NCBI GenBank assembly: GCA_009739215.1
Contig: VSJF01000013.1
Location: forward strand, 62,001-126,000
Reading direction: 5' to 3'
Origin: Floccularia luteovirens
Lineage: Eukaryota > Basidiomycota > Agaricomycetes > Agaricales > Squamanitaceae
DNA: 64,000 nt
The notes under the pieces are model-generated. The model was not told where the DNA came from. It did not search any database and worked only from the letters and a program-made list of their open reading frames with translations. Both the position numbers and the translations under genes were made by a program. Below, one piece after another: positions 46,793-58,224 of the stretch. Numbering within the stretch: the stretch's first letter is position 1; each line of letters begins with the position of its first letter.

Positions 46793-49021
46793 TTATTGTT
46801 TGATGCTTTTAATCCTTTTCTCATGCCTCTCCTCAGTCAGCCTCTCTAGTTCATCAGATTGGATGGGTCTGAACAACCACGTCAACCAATTCCCTCCACT
46901 TCTCATGCTAGGGAGATAAAGATCTTCTAGAAGCTCATCCATGGCTTGTGGCCAGCTAAATTGGTCGGCAGAGATTTAGTGATCTATGGTCACCATGAAC
47001 ACCAGCACCACATACCTGAGGAAAGGCAAAGCTCCTCCATAACTATCGTGGGCCCAGGAGTATGCACCTGGAAAGCGTCGTCTTATCCAAGCTGAATACC
47101 TCTCTGTTTCGTCAAGAAGCTTCTTCTACTGTCTGGGGAAGACGCATTGGATCTCCTAAGAAATATGATGAAATCCAATGTGCGCACAACTCGAATGCAT
47201 ATCCAGAGTTTCCAGCATACTGCGCACAATTCAATTCTCGGTAAACTTTACAATGAATAGGACAGCCGAGCGTACCATGGACCCATTAGCTGCAAAGTCT
47301 CGTTTGAGAATGTTCTTAGCTGGTATGAGCCCGCGATACATGGTTATAGATACTGAATCTGTTTCATGACGGGCAGGAGGTGGGTTGTTCAGGGATGTAT
47401 AATTCCATGCGTACTCCGGCTTGGGCTGTGCTTGACGTCTTCCGATGCCAAGCTCTTCTGCAGTGCATTCTATATATTTAGGGTTGTCAACCCGGAGTCA
47501 TCAGCAAGAACACAAGCACTTCACTCACTATCTATCATAGAATCCCAAGATGATGTGAAACCTGTTGCTAAGATGACTGCGCAGGCTTTCAACTCTTGTT
47601 CATTATTTAGCATTACGGATGAGCCATCTGCAGAGATCCCCGTTACGCGGGCTGGTGCCACAACCTTGATTTCCCCAGTATTGATCCAGAGCATGAAAAC
47701 TATCTGGCCTGTAAGACCCTTCGTCTCCTGAACGAAGTCCCCAGAAAAGAGAATGCGTCAGTCGGAGCGGTGAATCTTTGGAGACTGCGAATGCTTTGTA
47801 CTTGCTTTATTTATGAATACTGCTAGAAAGAAACGATGTGTGGCGGGAGATACTTACTGCGTCGTTTGCAATGTTGTTCCATATAAAATGCACTAGCTTC
47901 GATCCAATCCATGTGGTATGTAAGAATCGCCTGGGCAAAGCTTCAAGATCCATCTTGACGCAACAAAATGAGGTAATGTACGTACTCGAACCGCGTGTTA
48001 AGGGTTATATAAGGGGAAAATACGCCTAGCAGTCTGAGAGTATCTTTGTTAGCTCTTCGCTTTCTTTACACTATATGGTATGATAATCACCTGGATCTAC
48101 GAAGTAAATCAGGTAAAGGCTTCGCCCCCCCAATGAACATATCCATCGTCTCATATACGATCGTGACTTTTTTTCCGTTATTAGCTAGATATGAGGAGAT
48201 GCTGTAACGACAACGTCAAAATAATTAGGAACAAACACCGATGCAGGGTAGACCTACTCCTGTGCGGACTTGCCACCTCCAACGACCACAATTGGCCTTT
48301 GGTCAGGAGAAATGTTCGAGCTAGCCATGATCTCTTCCATCCGTAACCAAGATTCACTGGAGTGAACAATGGGTCCACGGAATGTAGTGAGCTGTTGCGA
48401 GAGTTTTTCTGGTATCTTCGGTATGCTACATCCCTGTGAACAAGCTCAGATATGTGATTATGCGCCCAGAATTAACCGCAAATTTTCCTCACCCCAGTAC
48501 AAAGAACAATTCTTGAAAATACAAGGTCATTCACATCACCAGATTGTAAATCCTGGACTGTTACAGTCCATAACCCATCGTTACCTCTCCGAACCCCAAT
48601 GACTTTTGTTTCTAACCTCATTTTTATGTTCCCTTTCAGAAATGTGTCTGCAGTATGTTTCCATGTAAGAAGACATGTCAGCTCCTGAGAGGCGCCCTCC
48701 GGTTTTGGATGCATCTTTTGGGGGAGGCATTGGTAAAGAAGAGAAACGAAATTCTCCATGCACACTACAAAATGTGTTTTTATTGTTAGTTGGATCCACT
48801 AAGTTGTTTCACACGTACTTGTTTGTAAAAAGATTTGGATAAACGCGTTCTCGAGCCCAGACTCCCCCAAGTGATTTATCTTTACATATGAGTTGGATAT
48901 CCTTGAAGCCATCTTTGAGAAAGACGTGTGCGGTGATTATGCCCGAAGGGCCTCCGCCAATTATCCCCACTGATTCGGAGAGAATTTTGTTAGTATGATC
49001 TGCTGTCCCATGAATAGACAT
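46793..49021 (-). CDS. Flavin-containing monooxygenase 3 (several lesions, possibly a pseudogene)
   Basis: Same nine-exon structure as monooxygenase 2: 48819-49021, 48493-48764, 48258-48433, 48091-48201, 47986-48033, 47529-47930, 47276-47469, 47016-47219, 46793-46955. Motifs: GGGPSG near the N-terminus, VVVGGGKSAQ, VILATGFTSSW, LPSMRSGGNWLTWLF. Three single extra bases (near 48,652; CC at 47,686-47,687; AA at 47,117-47,118) break the frame. With all three removed the gene totals 589 residues, but exon 6 still holds an in-frame TAA in a poorly conserved stretch around 47,800-47,840. That stop is not explained by a surplus base, so this copy may be a true recent pseudogene. Exon 5 uses the acceptor CTCTCAG|ACTGC, which restores RLLGVFSPYI. 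Confidence 0.8.
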
Positions 49022-49800
49022 TATAATATAATGCGAAGTCAGGAAGATTGATGGTGGGAGGCTAACTATAGTCTTTGTATGACATTCAATATTTATTTTA
49101 TGCATCATGGCCTTCTCCGCAGTGAATCCAGTTAGGCTGAATAAAAAGATAGGGACCACAGTCTTAAACCGCCGCACTTACGGCTAACATCCGTTACATA
49201 ACATAAAAGGGGTATAGTGTTTCGGTTAGAGAATTGGCTCGATCGTGAAGCGTTCCGGTTGTTTTTGAGTTTGTAAAGCGCAAATTGCTGAGTCGTACAG
49301 CATGTCTGTGGTCGTCAAACAAGTATGGTGGGTATTGTAGTCTATAGCGATGACTCTTGCATATGGAGTTATACTGAAGTACATATGTCATACATACCAT
49401 CAGACAAATTTACAGCACCTTGGTTATATATAACTGGTTACCGCAGTCAAATGAGGCAAAGTTACGCCGCGATAGTAGATACTGAATGAGATGTGGTTAC
49501 AATCCGCTCTTTGACGCAACTCTTGATTTGTACGAAGGGTGTAGTCAAAAGATGAACTTACTAGTACAATGTTAGCCAACAAGTGTGTTTTATGATTTTT
49601 TTGTGGTGTTCATTGCCAGGTACAAAAGGTTGTGCATTGTGCCTCATAAAAAAAGGACTTGGCAGGATGTTGCTGATGTAATCCATACATATTGGGGGAT
49701 GTTGTGAACAGCCTCCAGGTATCAACAATCCGTTGTGAACTGCCTCACAACCGCATAAATAACTTGCTTAGCCAGGTCAGAGACATCCGTTTCTTTCAAA
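49022..49800. promoter_or_regulatory. Divergent region between monooxygenase 3 and chitin synthase
   Basis: 779 bp between divergent start codons, presumably with both promoters. No ORF with coding character and no repeats seen. Confidence 0.4.
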
Positions 49801-52800
49801 ATGTCCCGCTATCCAGAGGTACGCGATACCAAGTATTTAATGTAGCCCACAATTAATTTTTTGTCACTAAACTCAGGCAGACGAAGCACAGCGAAGGCAT
49901 TACAATGATGGATACAACCCACATCCGCAGAACACGAATCCGTATGAACAACATTATGACTTGCAGCCAAGTCCGTATGAACATCATTACGACCAGCAAC
50001 CATATTCGTCTGCGCTTCCAGACCCTTTTGATACTCCTCAAAATCATCCTAGCCTCTATTCAACACCATCACCTGCTCCACCACACCCTAGTACCAGTCC
50101 TTATCAGCATGTAGACTACGGAGTACCAATACATTCACCACCCCCTCCCCACGTTCTTCCACATTCACCACCCCCACTTAATAACTTGGCTGCTCCTTTC
50201 CATGTTCCCGGACCGCCCCCTTCCACCACCCCTTCGATGTATCAACGTTCAGGATATGACTTACACGATGATGGAGACCAAGACTTGCAGGACTCTGGAG
50301 ATATTCCTTTGCTTAGGCGGGATGCTTCGCAATCATCGTATTCAGTACCAATCCCGGGAGCTTACGACGATTCCACTACAGCAGATGATCGGTCCGAGAC
50401 AAATATTAGGTATGGTCGGATTCCCCAACGAGTGCCACGAAGATATAAAACCATTAAGAAAGTCGAGTGAGTCCCTGCTTAGAGTCTCAAGCCTTTTCCA
50501 TCCTTGCTGATCTTGAGTTTAGGCTTTTCCATGGTAACTTCGTGTTGGACAATGCTGTTCCCCCCAAATTGTTGGAAATGAGTGCAAATCGAAATGAACG
50601 CGAATTCACCCATATGCGTTACTCCGCAGCAACCTGCGATCCTAATGACTTTAAGGACTCTGGTTTCACTCTTCGCCAGGTGCATTATGACCCTCCTCGG
50701 AGAACAGAATTGTTCATTGTGATGACAATGTATAACGAAGATGAAGAACTTTTTTGCCGTACAATGCATGGAGTGATCAAGAATATTGCGCATTTATGTA
50801 AACGTGATCGTAGTAAGACGTGGGGTAAGGATGGATGGAAGAAAGTGGTGGTTTGCATTGTCAGTGATGGACGCGGCAAGATCAATTCCAGGACATTAAG
50901 TGTCATTGCAACGATGGGTGCATATCAAGATGGTATCGCCAAGGTGAGACTGAGTCCTCGTTCATAGTTTCCATTTGATCATCTCTTATATATAGAACAA
51001 AGTTGGAAACTTGCCTGTCACGGCGCACATCTATGAATATACCACACAGAGTAAGCTTTCAACCCTTTTTATGTTCTTCCTTTGTCTACATTGTATGCGC
51101 ACTTGTAGTTTCTGTTACGCCATCGCTGAAGATAGAAGGGGCAGAAAAAGGAGTTGTGCCAGTTCAAATTATCTTCTGCTTAAAGGAGAAGAACCAGAAG
51201 AAGATCAACTCCCATCGATGGTTCTTTAATGCTTTCGGACCCATTCTGCAACCAAATGTTTGCGTTTTGCTGGATGTTGGTACTATGCCGGGACCCACAT
51301 CTATCTATCACTTGTGGAAGGCATTTGATATCAATTCGAATGTCGGTGGTGCCTGTGGAGAAATCGTGGCTTTGAAAGGAAAATATGGTCAAAATCTGAT
51401 CAATCCTCTTGGTGAGTCCTCAAATGCTAGTGGATGACTATTTCAGATTAATGTTATCATTTTAAGTTGCTGCCCAGAACTTTGAATACAAGATGTCAAA
51501 TATCTTGGATAAACCTTTGTCAGTCCACAAATACAGCACTTTTCTACCATCATATTAATTTTGTCACAGGGAATCGGTGTTCGGATACATCACTGTACTG
51601 CCGGGAGCGTTCAGCGCATATCGGTATATCGCACTGCAGAACGACCCTACTGGCGAGGGACCTCTTCAGAAGTATTTCCTTGGTGAAAAAATGGTGAGAG
51701 TTTTCATTGAACCCTACGGATAAATTGTTCTCACAACTTCAAAGCACGGTGCTGGAGCCGACATCTTCACAGCTAACATGTATCTTGCTGAGGACCGAGT
51801 ACGTCTTTGCCTTGTTCTCATACCTTGCAACCTCAGACTCATGTCTTGCACAGATTCTCTGTTGGGAATTGGTCTCAAAACGCGGAGGTTCTTGGATTCT
51901 GCACTACGTCAAGTCAGCATATGCTGTTACTGATGTCCCGGATCAAGTTCGTGCCTATCTAGCTTAGCTATGCTCCTAACTGATATTTGGTTATTATGCA
52001 AGGTTCCCGAACTTATCTCACAGAGAAGGCGTTGGCTTAATGGCTCCTTCTTTGCTGCCTGTGCATAGTACGGTACATTTCCATTACATTTACAGGTCCT
52101 CCCATTCGTTCTTGCGCAAGTTCTGGATCCATGTCGAGATGTTTTACCAGCTATTCAACTTGATATTTTCTTGGTTTGCACTCGTAAGTCCACTCATTTC
52201 GAACTCATCCTCCTTTCGTTAACAGAGTTCATCCTTTAGGCCAATTATTATATTGCATTTTCAATCTTATCTAGTGCAATGGAAGATAAAACTTTCGCAT
52301 TCAATGGCATTCGCGTCGTTAATATAATTCTCAATTACTTCTATCTTGGTCTACTCGTCATGTGCTTTATCTTGTCTTTGGGTAACAGACCTCAGGGTTC
52401 GAAATGGGGTTATACGACAGCGTTTATTGGATTTGCGCTGATAACGATTTACATGACGGTTTGTGCATCTTAAGTTTCATGTACTTCGAACTTATGTTGT
52501 GTATCTTAGGTAGCAGCATTCTTCTTGGCCTTTAGAGGCATAGAAAATGTCGCGCATGATGAAGGCCCTCTAACACTCGGTGATATATTTACTAATAGTA
52601 TATTCCGGAATATCGTCCTCTCCTTATTGGCAACATTGGGGTTATATGTCGTTGCATCTATTATATTCGTAAGCTTTTTTCCTTATCAGTGTAAGCTGGA
52701 TTTATAACCCTCACTTAAACAGTTCGAACCATGGCACATGATAACCTCTTTCATCCAGTACCTGCTAATGTCTCCATCATATATTGCTGTTCTGAATGTC

Positions 52801-53650
52801 TATGCTGTAAGCCACTCCGTACATCTTCTTATTTACTATATAGCCTGACTCGAGGGTCGCACAAGTTTGCTAATGTTCACGACGTATCCTGGGGAACGAA
52901 GGGTGATAACAAAGTTAGTACCGACCTGGGTGTTGTCACTACCAGCAAAGACAAGAACGAAGTCGAAGTGAATGTCCCCACAAATGAAAAAGACATAAAT
53001 GCGGCATATGAAGATGCTATTCATGTGCTGAACACTAAGCCACCCAAGGCTGAATCTAAACCGGATGCATCTACTCAACAAGAGGATTACTATAGGACTT
53101 TCAGAACTAAGTGAGTATCTTGCTTTTTAAATGCGGCTTCTGGGTTATTGATTACTTTTTCTAGTGTATGTAACATGTTTCTAGAAAACCTTATGTAACA
53201 ATTCTCACTTTTCATTGACAGGTTTTGCTCGCATGGACACTGTCAAATGTGAGTAATAAAATCTGTTCAAATTACCTACATCTAACGTACTGGTTCCCCT
53301 CCTAGGCCCTTTTAGCAGCTGTTATCACGTACGCACTCGTCCTCATGACTGGGCTGATAAATCAATTAAATCACTTCTCATCCAGGTCAACAAATAAGAA
53401 AGCTACCGATACAGGTGGTGCGAACTCAGTAGTTAACGGATATATGGCGTTCTTGTTATTCTCGGTTGCTGGTCTTGCACGTGAGCCTACCCCTTTTCTC
53501 CCTCTCTTTTTCCTTTCGTCCCTTTCCCCTTTCCAGTTTCAGATTCCAGCTTCGGTTGAGTCGGTGGCTGACCTACTTTATTTTTTTATAGTCGTAAGGT
53601 TCATAGGATCTACCACATATATGATTATACGCCTGTTTGCAGGAGAGTAG
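49801..53650 (+). CDS. CHS: Chitin synthase, division 1 (class I-III type), with a 1-nt exon and one +1 frameshift
   Basis: Plasma-membrane GT2 enzyme that polymerises UDP-GlcNAc into cell-wall chitin. Exons: 49801-49818, 49877-50466, 50523-50943, 50996-51050, 51109-51411, 51467-51518, 51570-51693, 51745-51798, 51854-51946, 52003-52183, 52240-52458, 52510-52668, 52723-52806, 52866-53110, 53165, 53222-53248, 53306-53328, 53386-53480, 53592-53650. The N-terminal 200 residues are Pro/His/Tyr-rich and cytosolic. The catalytic core follows: [40 protein letters not shown] (537-545), QRRRWLNGS. The C-terminal part has several membrane segments and ends IIRLFAGE. An extra base in CCT at 52,058-52,060 puts a stop after SFFAA. 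Removing it, and accepting the 1-nt exon, gives exactly 933 residues. Confidence 0.93.
53165..53165 (+). other. Single-nucleotide exon of the chitin synthase
   Basis: The T at 53,165 lies between a TTTTTCTAG acceptor (ends 53,164) and a GTATGT donor (begins 53,166). The introns would be 54 and 56 nt, normal for this genome. Joining AA (53,109-53,110) + T + GTT gives [13 protein letters not shown], matching the conserved FRTNVLL block of fungal chitin synthases. Treating 53,111-53,221 as one 111-nt intron leaves the frame one base short. Confidence 0.75.
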
Positions 53651-54267
53651 GAAGTTGCAGTTAGGCAAGGTTTTGATGGCGTTAAGGAATTTTAATGTAA
53701 TCTTGAGAGATGTTTTTTTTCTTAAATTTATTGCAAAGTCATTTGTGGTTCTGCTGTGATTCAAAGAGTACGTATACGAACAAAATGGACTGTAATATAA
53801 ATCGATTGGCAAGGTTTATGATATAATACTTCTGATATTCGAGAATGATAGAATCGGTTGAAGGGAAGGAATACGAACCTAATATGAAACTGATGTTCAC
53901 ATTGCAAGTCGTTAATGTTTCTGATTGGAGTGGTCACTCGACATCGAAATAAGGGCTATCTTTCTGATACTGATTTTCTTGCAAAGAGTTTTGATCCCCC
54001 TGATTTTTAAAATGTTCCATACTCAGTGTATGTATCACATCTAAATCCCAGCTTTGTCGTAAAAACCTTTAGGTGGTTTATGTAACTAGAAATAATACAA
54101 TGTGTATTCTACATAATAATTTTGTCATAACGTGCACATAGACACTATACATTGTCGAGAGAGAGTCAGCGAATTATGAATAAACAAACAAGGAGCAGTC
54201 TAGAAACTTGATATTCGACCCACACCGATGAAGCTACTTGGTGGCGGAGCTGGGGTAGGAGGTGGTG
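53651..54267. other. Convergent intergenic region
   Basis: 617 bp between the chitin synthase and monooxygenase 4, which converge. AT-rich 3' flanks; nothing else recognised. Confidence 0.35.
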
Positions 54268-56611
54268 TTACTTTACAGTCACTTTTGAATAATCATCCGC
54301 TTGAGGTTGCTCTTTCGCAGCAAGCCGTTTTGCGCGTCGTTCCTCTCCAAGAGATTTGAATCTCTTTTGAGTCGATAGCTTTGAAAAGCCATGTCACCCA
54401 ATTCCCACCACTGCGCATACTGGGAAGATACATGTCTTCTAATAGTTCATCAACAGCTTGGGGCCATCTAGACAGATAGATTTTTTTTTTTTCGTCAGTT
54501 CAGGGAAGAAAAGAATTGACAAAAATCAGGAAGGGAAAAAGAAGAGTTGAGTGACGGCAGGATGTTGGGTTATAATACTCACGACCAGAAAGGAATTGCG
54601 GCACAGTGACTCTGGTTCATGTTACCTGATATCCCAGGGTAACGCTTCTTCAACCAGGCAGCATATCTCTCTGATCTGGCGATGGCGTCTTCTGGGGTTT
54701 TTGGTAGACGCATGTTTTCCCTTAGGAAATAGGCAGAAATCCAATGAGCCGAGACTTCAAAGGTATAGCCATTATTTGTTGATAACTTTTTATTGTTGCT
54801 TCAATCAGAGAAGTGGATATTAAGAATTGGAATGAATACGGACCGTGGCACCATTGACGGCAAAGTCTCGGCAGTTAATACATTTTGCTGGGACAATACC
54901 TCTGTAGATGGTCGAAACAAGCTCGTCCCGATGGGAAAAATGGAGATAAGGGGGGAGGATTTTTCAAGCTGGTGTACTTCCATGAATCTGTTATCTGAGT
55001 TGCTGCAGAATGTCTACTAATTCCAATATCCTCGGCAGTCTCCTCTAAAAATAAGAGATAGTTTGAATTTATCAGATTATGATAAGTGGGTTCTCAATTT
55101 CATCAGTTACTCACGACTAAAAATATTTGACCAGGATGATTTATAGCCTGTTGCGAGGACGACCACATCAGCTGGTAGGTAATCTCCGTTGCTTAACATC
55201 AACGTCCATCCATCCTCTCCATACCCCATTACACGCGCGGGTGCTACGACTTTAATGTTTCCAGATTTTACATGTGCGTAGAAGCCGTTATCTTTTGTAG
55301 GCCCTTCATTGTTTACCCTTGTACTCCAATATATCGGTGTTGTGCAACGAAGAGGAGAGTTTTTAGGAATGTCATATGCTTTAAACTGTTTAAATTGTCA
55401 ATGATGTAAGTTTCATTTTGTATCGAAAGTTCGAAAATAAATAAAAAGAATTCACAGAGCGTTTGGTAATCATCTTCCATGACAGCTTTACTACTCGAGC
55501 ACCAAGCCATGTTGTGTGTAAAAATCGCCTAGAGCATTACGATATCAGGAGACTGTGAAAATCATGATTGGACCGTGAAACGCACTCTAGACGGGTCCGG
55601 AGTTCGATATGCGGCGAAAGTACCGTGAGTAACCTTGTAGATAGAGCACAACGATAATTTGGTACTAAATAATGAGCAATTGCCGCGATAACAATTACCT
55701 GCTCTTTTGCAATACCACGGGGAGTGACTTGGCTGATGCGATAAAAGCATCTGTGTATTCACACACCATCGTGACTTGTCTACCTTCGTTAGCGAGATAT
55801 GCTGAGATACTGAAGTTTGGGATGTCGTAAAAATCAATTGATTGCCAGATTTATCAGTGATGTCAACTTACTCCTGTGCAGATTTTCCTCCACCGACGAT
55901 CACGACTGAACCTGCGTGCGCTCGGGTCCCAGGCTTTATCAGATCCAATATAGTACTCAAATGCATGTTAAAATCAGATGAGTGTAGTACGAAGCCTCGA
56001 AAGCGGGCCTCTTCAGCGGCGTAAAGTGAAAGTGCCTTTGGAATTTTAGGAGTGCTGCATCCCTGTTATGAGATCGTTGGTGAACCTGGATATGCGGACT
56101 AAATACATAATAAGCTTACCCCCGTGCAGACCACTATTCGGGAGAATAAAAGTTTCTCATGAGTGCCTGTTCGTAAGTCCTCAACTGATATCACCCATCC
56201 TCCTTCACCACGTCGGATGTCGAGGACCTCGGTGTGAAAACGAACTCGGTCTTTGATAAGCTTTTTAGCAAATTTCTCCATGTACTCAGACATCCTGGTC
56301 CCGGAGATACGTTCTCCTTTACGTATCGGAGGTTCCATTGCCATAGCGGAAAACATGAAATCGTCATGTACACTGTGCAGTTACAATTCAATACAATATA
56401 GATGTCCAAGTAGAAAGGTTAAGCACTTATTGAGATACAAGCCAGGATAGACTCTCTCTTTTGCCCATACACCACCAACAGTTGCGTCTCGTGTGATCAA
56501 TTGTACGTTGGTGAATCCATCTCCGAGCAGTACATGGGCTGTAATTAGTCCAGCAGCCCCGGCTCCTATAATGCCTATAGATTCGTCGAAGGTTATACCA
56601 AGTTCTGGCAT
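54268..56611 (-). CDS. Flavin-containing monooxygenase 4 (two +1 frameshifts)
   Basis: More divergent member of the cluster, ten exons: 56427-56611, 56120-56372, 55872-56062, 55699-55809, 55586-55633, 55456-55528, 55115-55385, 54844-55044, 54583-54785, 54268-54467. FAD motif GAGAAG (Pro of GAGPSG replaced by Ala), VVIVGGGKSAQ, VVVLATGYKSSW, LPSMRSGGNWVTWLF. Relative to the other copies an extra intron (55,386-55,455) splits exon 6. Two extra bases break the frame: one in the G run at 54,950-54,955 (C run in the gene) and one near 54,361. Removing both gives 577 residues ending in a Gln/Asp/Lys-rich tail. It converges on the chitin synthase. Substrate unknown. Confidence 0.86.
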
Positions 56612-58224
56612 GAGAGTCAGTAAGCAGGGGGAGAGAAGGTAATGGGGGGTAGGGAAGGCTTGAGATATCGCTTACAGGAGCCGGTGTGGTACCCACCAGT
56701 ATTTATGACCTGTAAAGCTGACATATGATCCCATAAGGTTCTCAAGAATTGAACCCTTATAATCACCCGCGACATTTGCCATTGGACATTTTTACACCCA
56801 CAACGCCCATCATCGATATCAACGGCCAAAAGCACTCATGATAAGGCCAATCGACGAGACAATGCCATTTGAGTCTTCGTTAAGAGCAGATAAACGTTTG
56901 TTGTCTTGATAATTAGAAACCAGTTTTTTTGAAAATAAATATTGGACGTGTACATTAGGGTCAGGGACCTGTGGAACAACCGTGGAAGTTGCACGGAAGA
57001 CCAACCGAATGTATTGACGAATAATTGAGGTATTCCGCAATCGATCACAATACATTTCGTTTCCTCTTTTCGCCTATACTTACGTGATACGCGCCATAAC
57101 TACAGTTTAAATGTTTCTTTGTTTCATAGAAAACATACACACATCCGTTACGACCACAAATTTAAGTGGCCGGACTTATATTAAGAAAAAAGAGGCATTT
57201 TACAAGCGAATTTAGAGCAAAATATCTGCGGTCCCGTTTATCCTTCCAAGCATTTTTTAAAATCCGCGTGATTTGCGTTCCACGCACTGTCTTCTTCTAG
57301 AGATTACGCAGGTCTTTTCACCGATTCTCACTGTTTGCGGGCCAAGGGTCCGGACTTTTTTGGAGCGCAGAAGGCGCAGAAACACCATCTTCCCTCAACG
57401 CACCCACACTGCCAATTCCCCAACATACAATTGTCAAGACCAAATTTTTCAACATCTACTGGTAACTTAGGTGGCATCCGTAACCAAACAGAGATAATAC
57501 TTATGTTCAAGTATTCACTATTCAAATATAAACATATCAAATTGATCCCATAAAAGAAGCAAGCCCTGTTCAAGAAGTTGGGGACACAGTAAACTTTTAA
57601 GGAGGGGCCACATTCTGGGCACACGACCAGTAAAAATTTGACAACTTCGTCCTTCCTGGCCCATCAAAGGCCATCAGCCTTTGATTGGCCAGCGATGTTC
57701 GCGTGCGGTTTTTGACGGACATATGTTAACCCGCAAGTTCCGCTATTGAAGCGACAACTTAATAAGGGATACGTAAAAATCCCTCTGCGCCAGCACTGAA
57801 AAAACTTGCATCCACATGTCGTGTTTCCGAGGAGCTATAGTTCTCATCTAAAGCGAATTGTACAATATGATGCGAATCTTTGGATGATATGCACATTGTG
57901 AAACTATGGCAAGATGAGGATAGAGCGTAAGTTGATGTGAGAACATGTGAGCATTCCTATAACCTTATGTAGATGTCTAAAGGGTCTCGTGCCCATCCTT
58001 GGTCACTTGACGGGGAACATATGATTTATTTGACACTTCGGAAAGATATAATGGCCACAATACTGGGATAATTCTTGAATTCCGTTCGCGGCGGAGGGAC
58101 ATTCTTGTGAACAGACAGAATGCGCAGTACGATCATGAATGCGAAGCATCAAGTTACGGACCAAATGGCCCAATTTATTTTATTGACACATATAATCTAA
58201 TCCAAGTCAAGACGTAATATTCTT
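56612..58224. other. Intergenic region with one strong inverted repeat
   Basis: 1.6 kb upstream of monooxygenase 4 and downstream of the ATP synthase subunit f gene. Short open frames near 57,270-57,620 overlap on both strands and look non-coding. The only structure I see is the inverted repeat at 57,657-57,691. Confidence 0.4.
57657..57691. repeat. 15-bp inverted repeat with 5-base loop
   Basis: Arms 57,657-57,671 and 57,677-57,691 are complementary except for one position (TGGCC[C/A]ATCAAAGGC-type arms). It lies in AT-rich non-coding sequence. It could be a hairpin in RNA, a dyad protein-binding site or a relic of an inverted-repeat element. Confidence 0.6.

Noticed and set aside
57328..57624. 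98-residue minus-strand open frame starting MCPECGPS
   Set aside because: A plus-strand frame overlaps it, composition is random-like, and there is no recognisable domain or zinc-site pattern beyond one CxxC.
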